Origin: Bradyrhizobium sp. OK095
Lineage (GTDB): Bacteria > Pseudomonadota > Alphaproteobacteria > Rhizobiales > Xanthobacteraceae
Direction of reading: 5' to 3'
Length of the DNA stretch: 64,000 bases
NCBI RefSeq assembly: GCF_900109945.1
Contig: NZ_FOBX01000001.1
Span: 930,001 to 994,000, forward strand
Part shown: piece by piece, positions 9,251-18,412 of the stretch
Layout: each line of letters opens with the position of its first letter
Numbering within the stretch: position 1 is the first letter of the stretch
Made by a program: the position numbers and the translations under genes
The notes under the pieces: generated by a model
What the model was told of the DNA's origin: nothing
The model's database searches: none
The model's input: only the letters and a program-made list of their open reading frames with translations

Positions 9251-10144
9251 TCAGATCCGCTCGATGTCGTGGGTGCCGAACAAGCCGTAAGGCTTGATCA
9301 TCAGCACGATGATGAGGACGTAGAACGGCGCGATCTCGTAGAGATTGCCCCAGTGCAGATATTCGCTGTCGACATATTGCGCGACGTTCTCGAGCAGCCC
9401 GATGATGATGCCGCCGAGCACCGCGCCGCCGACGGAATCGAGCCCGCCGAGGATCGCCGCCGGAAACACTTTGATGCCGTAGCCGGCCAGGCCCGACGAC
9501 ACGCCGTTCACCACCGCAACGACGACGCCCGCGACTGCCGACACGGTGGCCGAGATCGCCCAGGCCATCGCGAACACGCTCTTCACGGAAATGCCGAGTG
9601 ACTGCGCCACCTGCTGGTTGAACGCGGTGGCGCGCATCGCAAGGCCGTATTTGGAGGCGCGGAAGAACCAGGCCATGCCGATCATCATCGCCACCGACAC
9701 CACAAGGCTCATGACATAGACGGTCTGGATCTGGAGGCCAAACAGGCTGACCGACTGGCTCTCGAACACGCGCGGGAACGGCTGCGGGTTGACGCCGAAC
9801 ATCCATTTCAGCGTCGCCTGCAGCACCGTGGAGAGGCCGATCGTCACCATGATCACCGAGATGATGGGCTCGCCGATCATCGGCCGCAGGATCAGGACCT
9901 GGATCGCGATGCCGAACACGAACATGAACACCAGCGTCATCGGCATGCCGATCCAGAACGGCACCTGGTATTTTGTGAGCAGCGTCCAGCAAACCCAGGC
10001 GCCGACCAGCAGCAATTCACCTTGCGCGAAGTTGACGACCTGCGTCGCCTTGTAGATCAGCACGAACGACATCGCGACCACGCCATAGAGCGTGCCGACC
10101 ACGAGGCCGTTGACCAGGAGCTGAATGAGGAAGGCGGTGTTCAT
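9251..10144 (-). CDS. livH: HAAT-type ABC transporter permease LivH
   Basis: A 297-residue permease with about eight membrane segments. Hallmarks are LYGVVAMSFVLIYKATQVVNFAQGELL near the N terminus, the coupling loop RATAFNQQVAQSLGISVKSVF and GGLDSVGGAVLGGIIIGL. It ends in IKPYGLFGTHDIERI, normal for the family. It partners LivM to form the membrane channel. It lies downstream of the acyl-CoA synthetase gene in the same operon, separated from it by a 220-bp gap filled by a repeat. Confidence 0.93.
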   Translation of the reverse strand: MNTAFLIQLLVNGLVVGTLYGVVAMSFVLIYKATQVVNFAQGELLLVGAWVCWTLLTKYQVPFWIGMPMTLVFMFVFGIAIQVLILRPMIGEPIISVIMVTIGLSTVLQATLKWMFGVNPQPFPRVFESQSVSLFGLQIQTVYVMSLVVSVAMMIGMAWFFRASKYGLAMRATAFNQQVAQSLGISVKSVFAMAWAISATVSAVAGVVVAVVNGVSSGLAGYGIKVFPAAILGGLDSVGGAVLGGIIIGLLENVAQYVDSEYLHWGNLYEIAPFYVLIIVLMIKPYGLFGTHDIERI

Positions 10145-10175
10145 GCAGTGATGCTCGCTGACAAGTCCGGCGCGC

Positions 10176-10330
10176 TCTTCCCCTCTCCCCTTGTGGGAGA
10201 GGGTGGCTTCGCGAAGCGAAGACGGGTGAGGGGTTGCCTCGGCATCGAAGGTGCGGAGAGAGGACCCCTCACCCGAGTGAGGGTGTGGCTGATGGCGGCG
10301 ATGCCCTCTCCCTCAAGGGGAGAGGGCACA
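10176..10330. repeat. Palindromic intergenic repeat pair
   Basis: Two stem-loops rich in CCCTCTCC/GGAGAGGG lie here, one at about 10181-10203 and one at about 10303-10327. Between them are GTGAGGGG and CCCCTCAC arms that pair with each other, so the whole segment is a nested inverted repeat. It is an interspersed element lying inside the operon between the synthetase gene and livH. Confidence 0.7.
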
Positions 10331-10364
10331 GTAATGCGCATCGCGCTCGTGGCTGACACGAAGT

Positions 10365-12296
10365 TCACTCCGCTGCCTCCGCCAAATGCCCATGCGCGCC
10401 CAAATCCACCACGCGCAGCGTCGTGCGTACGCGCTGGGTGGTGCCGTCCTGGAAGCGGATCACGGTGTCGACGGGGATGTCGGTGGTGCCGCGGTAGATC
10501 GCGTCGATGATGCCTTCGTATTTCTCGTTGATGACGCTGCGGCGAACCTTGCGCGTGCGAGTGAGCTCGCCGTCGTCGGCATCCAGCTCCTTGTAGAGCA
10601 GCAGGAAGCGCGAGATGCGCTGGGCCGGGGGCAGGGTGGCGTTGACGGTCTCGACTTCCTTGCGCAGCAGCGCATAGACCTCGGGTCGCGAGGCGAGGTC
10701 GCTGTAGGTCGTGAAGGAGAGGCGGTTCTTCTCCGCCCATTTCGAGATGATGGAATAGCGGATGCAGATCATCGCCGCGAGTGCGTCGCGGCCGGCGCCC
10801 AGCACCACGGCCTCCGCGATATAGGGCGAGAACTTCAACTTGTTCTCGATGAACTGCGGCGAGAAGCGCTCGCCGCGCGAGGTCTCCGCGAGATCCTTGA
10901 TGCGGTCGATGACGACGAGCTGGCGGTTGGCGTTGAAATAGCCGGCGTCGCCGGACAGCATCCAGCCGTCCCTGATGTCGGCAACGCTCGCCTCGGGGTT
11001 CTTGTAATAGCCGAGGAACATGTTGGGGTGCCGCACCACGATCTCGCCGACGCCATGGACGTCGGGATTGTCGATACGGATCTCGACGCTGTCGGCCATC
11101 GGCACGCCGGTGGTATCAGGATCGACCTTGCCGGCGGGATGCAGCGTGTAGGCGCCCAGCAGCTCGGTCTGGCCGTAGAGCGTGCGCAGCGGCACGCCCA
11201 TCGCCTGAAAGAACTTGAATGTCTCGGGGCCGAGCGCCGCGCCGCCGGTCGCGGCCGAACGCAGGCGGGTGAAGCCGAGCCGGTCGCGCAGCGCGCGGAA
11301 CAAGATCGCATCGGCGAAGCCCGAGCGCTTACCCTGTGCGAGCGCGGCGAGACCCGTCTTCATGCCGATGTCGAACTGCCGCTGCTTGAACGGCGTCGCG
11401 TCCATCACCTTGGCACGGACGTCGGCGGCGATCGATTCCCAGATGCGGGGGGCAAAGAGCACGAATGTCGGCGCGATCTCACGCAGATCGTTCATCATCG
11501 TATCCGGCTCTTCGACGAAGTTGACCTTCATCCGGCACAGCAGGCCTTTGCCGAGCACATAGACCTGCTCCATGATCCATGGCAGCGGCAGCACCGAGAC
11601 ATATTCGTCGTCAGGTCCCTTCGGGTCGAAGGCGAGATAGGTCGCGCAATGGCTGAGCACGCGGCCGGCTGCGAGCATCGCGAGCTTTGGATGCGATGTC
11701 GTGCCTGACGTGGTGCAGAGGATCGCGACATCCTGGCCCTTGGTGGCATCCACGAGCCGATCGTAAAGCGCAGGCTCGCGCGTCGCGCGCGCACGGCCGA
11801 GCCCGGCGAATTTTTCGGCCGACATCAGGCGCGGGTCGTCATACTTTCGCATCCCGCGCGGGTCGGAATAGATGATGTGCTTCAGCTTCGGCACGCGATC
11901 GGCGAGCGTGAGCAGCTTGTCGACCTGCTCCTCGTCCTCGGCGAACACAAGCTGCGCCTCGCCATAGGTGAGGAGATACAAGGCTTCCTCGTCGAGCACG
12001 TCGCGATAGAGCCCGAGGCTCAATCCGCCAATTGCGTGAGTCGCGATCTCCGCTGCGACCCAGTCTGGACGGTTGTCGCCGATGATGCCGATGACATCAT
12101 CGCGCCCGAGGCCCAATTCGACGAGGCCGAGCGCGAAATCGCGCACGCGGGTGCTGTAATCATTCCAGGTGAAGACGCGCCACAGCCCAAGATCCTTCTC
12201 GCGCAGCGCGATCTCGTTGCCGTGCTCCCTGGCGTTGAGCCGCAGCATCTTCGGATAGGTGTCGGCCTGCGCGACGCGGCCCGCATAATCCATCAT
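10365..12296 (-). CDS. Long-chain-type acyl-CoA synthetase (AMP-forming) in Liv operon
   Basis: A 643-residue adenylate-forming enzyme. Motifs in order are the A3 loop ILCTTSGTTSHPKLAML, A5 YGQTELLGAYTLHPAG and A7 MLSGDAGYFN. A8 VVIDRIKDLAETSRGERFSPQFIE and a lid domain follow. Length and motifs fit the FAA/long-chain group, not PaaK. It makes acyl-CoA from a carboxylic acid, ATP and CoA. The start at 12296 overlaps the livG stop by 4 bp (ATGA), which indicates translational coupling. The open frame continues upstream but there runs antisense to nothing useful and out of frame with livG, so that part is not coding. Co-transcription with the transporter suggests that the imported acid is activated on entry. 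Confidence 0.92.
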   Translation of the reverse strand: MMDYAGRVAQADTYPKMLRLNAREHGNEIALREKDLGLWRVFTWNDYSTRVRDFALGLVELGLGRDDVIGIIGDNRPDWVAAEIATHAIGGLSLGLYRDVLDEEALYLLTYGEAQLVFAEDEEQVDKLLTLADRVPKLKHIIYSDPRGMRKYDDPRLMSAEKFAGLGRARATREPALYDRLVDATKGQDVAILCTTSGTTSHPKLAMLAAGRVLSHCATYLAFDPKGPDDEYVSVLPLPWIMEQVYVLGKGLLCRMKVNFVEEPDTMMNDLREIAPTFVLFAPRIWESIAADVRAKVMDATPFKQRQFDIGMKTGLAALAQGKRSGFADAILFRALRDRLGFTRLRSAATGGAALGPETFKFFQAMGVPLRTLYGQTELLGAYTLHPAGKVDPDTTGVPMADSVEIRIDNPDVHGVGEIVVRHPNMFLGYYKNPEASVADIRDGWMLSGDAGYFNANRQLVVIDRIKDLAETSRGERFSPQFIENKLKFSPYIAEAVVLGAGRDALAAMICIRYSIISKWAEKNRLSFTTYSDLASRPEVYALLRKEVETVNATLPPAQRISRFLLLYKELDADDGELTRTRKVRRSVINEKYEGIIDAIYRGTTDIPVDTVIRFQDGTTQRVRTTLRVVDLGAHGHLAEAAE

Positions 12297-13114
12297 GCCG
12301 CGCTCTCCTGCGCCGGCGGAGCATCGTCGGGATCGACCAGCTCCTCGTCCTCTTCGCCGAGATAGGCGCGCCGGACGTGGGGGTCGGCGAGAACCGCGGC
12401 CGGATCGCCCTCGGCGATCTTGCGGCCGAAATCCAGCACCATGACGCGGTGGGAGATATCCATCACCACGCCCATGTCGTGCTCGATCATCACCACGGTC
12501 ATGCCGAACTCCTCGTTGAGATCGACGATGTAGCGGGCCATGTCCTCCTTCTCCTCGAAATTCATGCCGGCCATCGGCTCGTCGAGGAGAATGAGGCGCG
12601 GCTCCAGCGCCATGGCGCGGGCAAGCTCGACGCGCTTGCGCAAGCCGTAGGAGAGGGTGCCGGCCGGCGCCTTGCGCACCGACTGGAGGTCGAGGAAGTC
12701 GATGATCTCTTCCACCTTGCGGCGGTGCGCGAGCTCTTCCTTGCGTGCACCGGTGAGCCAGTACAGCGATCCCGTGAGAAAATTGTTCTTCAACAGGTGA
12801 TGGCGCCCGACCATGATGTTGTCGAGCACGCTCATGTGGTGGAACAGGGCCAGGTTCTGGAAGGTGCGGCCGATGCCGAGCGAGGCGCGCGCGTTCGGCG
12901 TCAGGCCGGTGATGTCGCGATCGCCGTAGAACAGCTGGCCTTCGGTCGGCTTGTAGCGGCCGGAAATACAATTCACGATCGAGGTCTTGCCGGCACCATT
13001 GGGGCCGATGATCGAGAACAGCTCGCCTTCCCGAATGGCGAAGCTGACATCGGTCAGCGCGCGAACGCCGCCGAATCGCAAGGACACGCCGCGCACTTCG
13101 AGACTGGTAGCCAC
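12293..13114 (-). CDS. livG: HAAT-type ABC transporter ATP-binding protein LivG
   Basis: A 273-residue ATPase with Walker A GPNGAGKTS, the LivG-type IGRTFQNLALFHHMSVLDNIMVG and signature LSYGLRKRVELARAM. Walker B is LILLDEPMAGMN and the switch is VMIEHDMGVVMDIS. I place the start at GTG 13114, nine bases after a strong GGGAGGG. A TTG at 13117 is also possible, and the open frame upstream (to 13288) has no family similarity. An acidic tail (GEEDEELVDPDD) follows the core. It is the first gene of the operon and diverges from the Crp/Fnr regulator at 13451. Confidence 0.92.
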   Translation of the reverse strand: MATSLEVRGVSLRFGGVRALTDVSFAIREGELFSIIGPNGAGKTSIVNCISGRYKPTEGQLFYGDRDITGLTPNARASLGIGRTFQNLALFHHMSVLDNIMVGRHHLLKNNFLTGSLYWLTGARKEELAHRRKVEEIIDFLDLQSVRKAPAGTLSYGLRKRVELARAMALEPRLILLDEPMAGMNFEEKEDMARYIVDLNEEFGMTVVMIEHDMGVVMDISHRVMVLDFGRKIAEGDPAAVLADPHVRRAYLGEEDEELVDPDDAPPAQESAA

Positions 13115-13450
13115 CAAACAAATCCCTCCCGGTGATGGCGCGTTCAGCGGCGCTCTTCGTCGGTTCCTGTCGGGCGATCCTAGTACGGCCGTACCGGCGA
13201 GGCCATGCAGCAGATGGTCCCGACCGGCGCCGCACCACTCTCGTTCCCGTTTGGGATCAAAAGTCGCATCGCCCGAGGTGGCCCTCAATAGGGGAAAGCG
13301 CTATTTTGAAATGTCTCCGGCCTGACAATTCTGCGACAAAGTTTTTCGGGTGGCCGTGGCCTCCTTCTTTCGTCGGATGGTGGCTGAAGAGATCGTGTTG
13401 CAGTGCAGCAGAGAGATGGGTGACGAAACGGTGCGGCTGGCTTCGGGATC
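13115..13450. promoter_or_regulatory. Divergent promoter region between livG and the Crp/Fnr gene
   Basis: This 336-bp gap holds the start signals of the Liv operon (minus) and the Crp/Fnr gene (plus). A perfect 12-bp palindrome GTACGGCCGTAC lies at 13183-13194, about 70 bp upstream of the livG start, and is a candidate operator. I see no TTGAT-N4-ATCAA (Fnr) or TGTGA-N6-TCACA (Crp) site. Confidence 0.45.
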
Positions 13451-14125
13451 ATGATTTCAGAGGATCAACTGAAGCGCGTCGCCGCCTGGTCGCGCGAGCT
13501 CACGCAAGCGGAGATCGAGGTCGCCCGCGCCGGAATTACGGAGCGGTCCTACGGCACCGGTGAGACCGTGTTCATGCGCGGCGACACCTTCGACTATTGG
13601 GCCGGCATGGTCTTTGGCCTGGCCCGGATGGGCGGGGTCTCGCGCGACGGCAAGGAGACCAGCCTTGCCGGGTTGACGGCCGGGGCCTGGTTCGGCGAAG
13701 GCAGCGTGCTCAAGAACGAGCCGCGCCGCTATGACGTGGTCGCGCTGCGCAACAGCCGCGTCGCGCTGATGGAGCGCAGCGCCTTCATGTGGCTGTTCGA
13801 GAACAGCGTCGGCTTCAACCGCTTCCTGGTACGCCAGCTCAACGAGCGGCTCGGCCAGTTCATCGGCATGCTCGAGGTCAACCGCACGCTCGATGCCACC
13901 GCGCGCCTCGCCCGCGGCATAGCCTCGCTGTTCAACCCGATCCTCTATCCGGAATCGACCGCGCATCTGGAGATCACCCAGGAGGAGATCGGTGCGCTCT
14001 CCGGCATGTCCCGCCAGAACGCCAACCGCGCTCTGAACCGGTTGGAAAAGGAGGGCCTGCTGCGGCTGGAGTATGGCGGGGTGACGATTTTGGATATCGA
14101 GCGGCTGCGCAGTTATGGAGACTAG
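13451..14125 (+). CDS. Crp/Fnr-family transcriptional regulator
   Basis: A 224-residue regulator with an N-terminal cyclic-nucleotide-binding-type beta roll (about 20-130, with GETVFMRGDTFDYWAGMVFGLARM). A dimerisation helix comes next, then a winged HTH (about 165-215) with recognition region EIGALSGMSRQNANRALNRLEKEGLL. It lacks the N-terminal cysteine cluster of Fnr, so it is not an iron-sulphur oxygen sensor. The effector is unknown. Its position diverging from the Liv operon suggests it controls that operon. Its last 240 bp are duplicated at 18413. Confidence 0.9.
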   Translation: MISEDQLKRVAAWSRELTQAEIEVARAGITERSYGTGETVFMRGDTFDYWAGMVFGLARMGGVSRDGKETSLAGLTAGAWFGEGSVLKNEPRRYDVVALRNSRVALMERSAFMWLFENSVGFNRFLVRQLNERLGQFIGMLEVNRTLDATARLARGIASLFNPILYPESTAHLEITQEEIGALSGMSRQNANRALNRLEKEGLLRLEYGGVTILDIERLRSYGD

Positions 14126-14260
14126 AGTGCGTGCGCAAGATTCTTGCCTGCCCGTTCCGTTTCTGGAACTTTCTTGAGTCGCCGAACTAATTGCCCGCCT
14201 TGTTACCGTCTTGCCACAGTGCGCGCCTCTGCCGCCTGCTACGAGTTAGGCGGAAATGGG

Positions 14261-16687
14261 TTGTGGTGTCGCGTGGTGTTTGATTTTTTGAAAGCGTATT
14301 TGTCCGGCTGCAATTTGTTGCGAAGCGCATTGTTTTCCGTGATTGTTGCCCTGATGGCGGCCGATGCGGCAGCACAGACCTGCGTGGGTACGACAAGCAT
14401 TGTCTGCACTTACAGCGGCGCCTCCGGCCCAGTTGGCGATCCGCCCAGCGGGCCAGTCACCGGAAACAATAACCTCACCAACAATATTACGGCGACCGGT
14501 ACCGCAACCCAAGCCCTGACATTCGTGCAATTCGGCACTTCGACGTTGATCAACGATGGAATCATCAACGGCCAAGTCAATACGCACGCCGGCGTTCTGG
14601 GGGCAGGCTCTTTCACGCCGACGGCGATTACGGTCAACCACGGGACCATCAACGGAATTCTCCGCACGCTCGTCGATTACGGGGGCGATGCCACTGTGTA
14701 CAACACCGGTATCGTAAACGGAGCTATTATCGTAACGCCGTTGGACTCGGTTTTTGGCTCGGCGAAAATCTATAACAGCGGACAAGCTCTCACTCTGACG
14801 ACCATCCGCACATCCACTTTGTTTGGCGACACAATCGTTGAGAACTCGGGAACGGTTCTCGGTTATATCCTTTCGTATAATGTTGATGGCTTGCAAGGCA
14901 CTCAGGCAAATACCATCAACAGCGGTACTGCCGCCGGAATAACCAACATTGCGGGTCTCGGCAACGCCAGCATCGTCAATAGCGGTTTCGCTGGCATTGT
15001 GGCTGCGTCGAGCGATTCAGGAAGCGCGGCCGTATCCAACTCCGGCTTGATCCAGGGATCGGTAGCAGCGACCTCGGGCAGTGGGCCTGCATCCATATCC
15101 AACGCCGGCTCGATCCAGGGGCCGGTAGCAGCGACCTCGAGCAGCGGGCCTGCATCGGTAATCAACTCGGGCTCCATTAAGGGAACGGTGTCGGCAATCG
15201 CGAACAGCGGGCCTGCTTCCGTCATCAACACCGGTTCGATTCGTGGCACCGTGCAGGTCACGTCGGACTACAACGGCAGCGCAGGTCCTGGCGCGTTCCT
15301 GACCAATGCCGGCTTGATCGACGGCAGCGGACAATATGCCGCCATCGACTTGACGAACGTTCTCCTGGATGCGCGCATGACGCTCAACCTGCTGACGGGA
15401 TCGCGCGTGATCGGGCGCATCACGATCCCAGGCGATGCGACCATCCCGGGGCAGACTCCGACTGTGATCAATATCCAGGGCGGCCGGATGGCCTCGTCGA
15501 TCCTGACCTTTGGCGACAGCAACAACGAATTTGGGCTTGCCGATACGGGTGCGACCATCAACGTTACCAACGCGATTTACGTCGTCAGCGGCAATTCCGT
15601 CGCCATCGTCGATCCCTCGTCGTTCGCGGTCAACAGCCGGAACATGGTCGACGTCACCCATGTGATCGGCTCGCTGGCGACAGGACGATTATCCTCGCCC
15701 GCGCCGGCCAGCAGTGACGGGATGGCCATCGGTTTCGCGCCATCGGGAAACGTGGCGCGCGACATGATCGACAACGCCTTCGCCTCGCTGGCCTATGCCG
15801 GTCAGGACCGCGTGCTGGCGAACAATCCGAACTTCACTGCGGCCGACGGCACCAGCGTCTGGGCGCAGGGGTTCGGTGGCCGCCGCGTCGCGCCGGAGGA
15901 CGGTCCGACCCTGCGCTCGGTCAACAATCTCTACGGTGGCGCGCTCGGCGTGGACAAGACGGTGCAAGCCGGGCTGCGGCTCGGCGCCTTCATCGGCGGC
16001 GGCAGTCTGCAGTCCGACCTCGACCTGAATGCAGGGCGTACCACCAGTGATCTGGCGTTTGCCGGTCTTTACGGGCGTTACGCGCTCAACGGCGGCTTCG
16101 TAGATTTTTCACTGATCGGCGGCGGCAGTGGCAACAGCTCCAGCCGCAGGGTCGACAACAATCTGGCTCCGAGCGGAGTCGACTATGCGCTGGCGCACTA
16201 TGCCGGCTGGTTCGTCACGCCCGAGCTTGCGCTCGGCTTCGAACGGCCGCTCGGCAGCAACCTGACGCTCACGCCAACGGTGCGGGTGCGCTATCTCGCG
16301 GCCGGGTTCGACGCCTATCAGGAGAACGGATCAGCGGCCAATCTCGCCGTCGCCAGCAGAGTCTCGCATTATTTCGAGGAGCGCGCGGGTATCGCGCTGA
16401 CTCGCAGCTTCAACGGCGTCGGACGAGGCACTCTGCAACTGACCGGCACGGCCGGCGGCGTGTCATTGCAGCGGGCGGGCGATAGCGGTGTGAACGCGGT
16501 GTTGCTCGGTCAAAGCCTCGCCTTCGCAACGCCTGGCCGGAGCAATGTGATCGGTTACTATGCAGGCGCCAATATTGACTGGCGTCACGCCTCGGGCGCA
16601 TCGTTCTTCGCCGCGACCGAATTCAACGGAATGTCCGACAGCAGCCGGACAATTACCGGCCGGGGTGGCGTCAAGATCACGTTCTGA
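14261..16687 (+). CDS. Autotransporter (type Va) with tandem-repeat passenger
   Basis: About 808 residues. A signal peptide (hydrophobic ALFSVIVALMAADAAAQ) is followed by a passenger rich in short N/G/S/T strands (NNLTNNITATGTATQ, INSGSIKG) as in beta-helical autotransporters. Four exact 21-residue repeats occupy residues 253-336. The C-terminal 270 residues form an autotransporter beta-barrel starting near TSVWAQGFGGRRV and ending ITF, with the terminal Phe expected for outer-membrane assembly. I favour TTG 14261, seven bases after AGGCGG; GTG 14276 is an alternative, and the open frame begins at 14144. It follows the Crp/Fnr gene on the same strand, with a 135-bp gap. The exported passenger probably acts in adhesion or cell contact, but no catalytic motif is visible. 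Confidence 0.85.
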   Translation: MWCRVVFDFLKAYLSGCNLLRSALFSVIVALMAADAAAQTCVGTTSIVCTYSGASGPVGDPPSGPVTGNNNLTNNITATGTATQALTFVQFGTSTLINDGIINGQVNTHAGVLGAGSFTPTAITVNHGTINGILRTLVDYGGDATVYNTGIVNGAIIVTPLDSVFGSAKIYNSGQALTLTTIRTSTLFGDTIVENSGTVLGYILSYNVDGLQGTQANTINSGTAAGITNIAGLGNASIVNSGFAGIVAASSDSGSAAVSNSGLIQGSVAATSGSGPASISNAGSIQGPVAATSSSGPASVINSGSIKGTVSAIANSGPASVINTGSIRGTVQVTSDYNGSAGPGAFLTNAGLIDGSGQYAAIDLTNVLLDARMTLNLLTGSRVIGRITIPGDATIPGQTPTVINIQGGRMASSILTFGDSNNEFGLADTGATINVTNAIYVVSGNSVAIVDPSSFAVNSRNMVDVTHVIGSLATGRLSSPAPASSDGMAIGFAPSGNVARDMIDNAFASLAYAGQDRVLANNPNFTAADGTSVWAQGFGGRRVAPEDGPTLRSVNNLYGGALGVDKTVQAGLRLGAFIGGGSLQSDLDLNAGRTTSDLAFAGLYGRYALNGGFVDFSLIGGGSGNSSSRRVDNNLAPSGVDYALAHYAGWFVTPELALGFERPLGSNLTLTPTVRVRYLAAGFDAYQENGSAANLAVASRVSHYFEERAGIALTRSFNGVGRGTLQLTGTAGGVSLQRAGDSGVNAVLLGQSLAFATPGRSNVIGYYAGANIDWRHASGASFFAATEFNGMSDSSRTITGRGGVKITF
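15017..15268 (+). repeat. Four tandem 63-bp repeats in the autotransporter passenger
   Basis: Units start at 15017, 15080, 15143 and 15206, each 21 codons. The consensus begins SGPASVINSGSI and ends with a G(T/P)V strand. Units 2-4 are most alike; unit 1 is more diverged (SGSAAVSNSGLI). In-frame tandem units of this kind are rungs of a beta-helix and can change copy number by slippage or recombination. Confidence 0.9.
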
Positions 16688-16845
16688 CAATCGCCGGATG
16701 ACAAAGATAGGAGCATTGCCAATGTCGGCATATTGGAGCCTATAGCGAGCCACCAAGCCAATGTTGGTCTTTTGCGAGCGAGTAATAAGGTCAGCGGCAA
16801 TCCCGCGACGAAACCAATGACGGTGCAGATAAAGACGTACTTCAT
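16585..16845 (-). CDS. Possible small membrane protein (86 aa)
   Basis: The product begins MKYVFICTVIGFVAGLPLTL, a credible membrane helix. A second hydrophobic segment (WWLAIGSNMPTLAMLLSLSS) and a polar tail follow. An AAGG lies about 8 bases before the ATG. The 3' third overlaps the end of the autotransporter gene antisense, which weakens the case. The family is not recognised, and it could be chance. Confidence 0.3.
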   Translation of the reverse strand: MKYVFICTVIGFVAGLPLTLLLARKRPTLAWWLAIGSNMPTLAMLLSLSSGDCQNVILTPPRPVIVRLLSDIPLNSVAAKNDAPEA

Positions 16846-17036
16846 AGTCTGACCTTCGCTCAGGCGAGTTTAACAAAGATGAACATCGTTGGTTGCAGTA
16901 TCCCCAAATGCTTCTTCGCTTGATGAGCCCATCTGTCGCCTTGTGGCCCACGCGGAAGTCCTGCGACCTTCCGATTCTGCGAGGCTGTCATCGGCATGGC
17001 GACGTCAAGCGGCGTCCCCAATTTATGAGGATACGC

Positions 17037-18299
17037 CTAGCGCGCGTTGGCGGGAGCGTGTAGCGGCCAGAGGTCTGCGCGCCAGCGGATCGCGATCGCC
17101 AGCATCGCGATGAAGCCCGCGACGGCATAGAGCGAACCCGTCGCGGAATAGCCGATGATGTCGATCAGGCTGCCGGCCGCGAGCAATCCGATCGGCAAGC
17201 CGTAGATCACCATCATGCGCACACCCATCACGCGGCCGCGCAGATGTGCGCTGGCCGTCCGCATCAGGATCACCGCGGCCGAGATCATCGACATGCTCTG
17301 GGCGATGCCGGCGAGCACGAGGCAGGCCATCGCCACCGGCATGGTCCTGATTTCGACGAACACCAGCAGCATGGCGTACCAGGCCAGCGTCGCGCCGATC
17401 AGGAGCCGGGCAATGCGCAGGCCGCCGACGAGGCTGAGCGTGATGGAGCCGATCAGCGAGCCGACGGCGAAGCTCGCCGAGAGATAACCGAGGCCGGTCT
17501 GGTCGGTATGAAAGATTTCGCGCGCGATGTAAGGCAGCAATCCGCCGGTGAAGGGAAATGCGGTGAGATTGGCCAGGAAGGCGACGCACAGCGCCGCGCG
17601 CATTCCCGGACCACTCCAGGCGTAGACGATCCCCTCCTTGAGGTCGCCCAGCAGCCGCGAGACCGCGTGGCCGTTGGGTGGAAGATCGCTGGTGGTGACG
17701 GTCCGTTTTGGCCGGGTCAGGCAGGACATGAGAATCGCGGCCACGAGGTAGAGGCTCGCGACCGCCGCATAGACGAGCCCAATGCCGAGCACGGCAAACA
17801 GTCCGGCTCCCGTCAGCGCTCCGGCGATGCGCGCGCTATCCTGGGTCGTGCGTGACAGGCCGATTGCGCTCACCAGCCGCTCGGCGGGCATGATGTCGGC
17901 GAGCAGCGCGCTGCGAATGCCGAGATCGGAGGAGCGGATCAGGCCCATGATCGCCACGATGATCATGACGTTGAGCGGCGCCAGACGGCCGGTCAGCGCC
18001 AGCACCATGATGGTCGAGGCGAGCGCCGTATAGGTGAGGCGCAGCACGACAAGGAGGTCGCGATGACCCATGCGATCGCCGATCATCCCGAGCGCCGGTG
18101 CAACCAGCGTTCCGACATATTGCAGCGACGCGAGAATGGTCAGCAGCAGCACCGATCCTGTCTCGACCAGGATGTACCAGCCGAGCACCAGCGTCTCGAT
18201 CTCGAACGCCCAGGAGGTGAGCAGATCGGATGGCCACTGGAAGCGGTAGTTGCGGATACGGAATGGTGCGAGTGCGGAAGGTCGTGCGCCTGTGCTCAA
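17037..18299 (-). CDS. MFS transporter (exporter-like)
   Basis: A 420-residue major facilitator with about 12 hydrophobic segments and the loop 2-3 motif region GMIGDRMGHRDLLVV (GxxxDRxGHR). It opens APFRIRNYRFQWPSDLLTSWAFEIETLVLGWYI, typical of the EntS/MFS_3 exporter group, which expels siderophores or drugs. It is monocistronic. The start lies opposite a truncated Crp/Fnr copy, so its original regulator may have been replaced by that remnant. The substrate is unknown. Confidence 0.88.
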   Translation of the reverse strand: MSTGARPSALAPFRIRNYRFQWPSDLLTSWAFEIETLVLGWYILVETGSVLLLTILASLQYVGTLVAPALGMIGDRMGHRDLLVVLRLTYTALASTIMVLALTGRLAPLNVMIIVAIMGLIRSSDLGIRSALLADIMPAERLVSAIGLSRTTQDSARIAGALTGAGLFAVLGIGLVYAAVASLYLVAAILMSCLTRPKRTVTTSDLPPNGHAVSRLLGDLKEGIVYAWSGPGMRAALCVAFLANLTAFPFTGGLLPYIAREIFHTDQTGLGYLSASFAVGSLIGSITLSLVGGLRIARLLIGATLAWYAMLLVFVEIRTMPVAMACLVLAGIAQSMSMISAAVILMRTASAHLRGRVMGVRMMVIYGLPIGLLAAGSLIDIIGYSATGSLYAVAGFIAMLAIAIRWRADLWPLHAPANAR

Positions 18300-18412
18300 G
18301 ACGCGATGACGCGTGTCACGGCGATTCCCTGCCCTTGTTGTTTCTTCTTGCTGTTCAGTAACGTAGCGTTGGTGACGCGCGTGTCAATCGGACTCGCCGC
18401 AGGCTGCCCCCG

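Noticed and set aside
6661..9601. Long plus-strand open frames of 516 and 499 codons
   Set aside because: Antisense to the binding protein, livM and livH; His/Arg/Asp-rich reverse-frame composition.
12297..13238. N-terminal extension giving the acyl-CoA synthetase 957 codons
   Set aside because: The extra part is an out-of-frame reading of livG; the family start and ATGA overlap at 12296 are clear.
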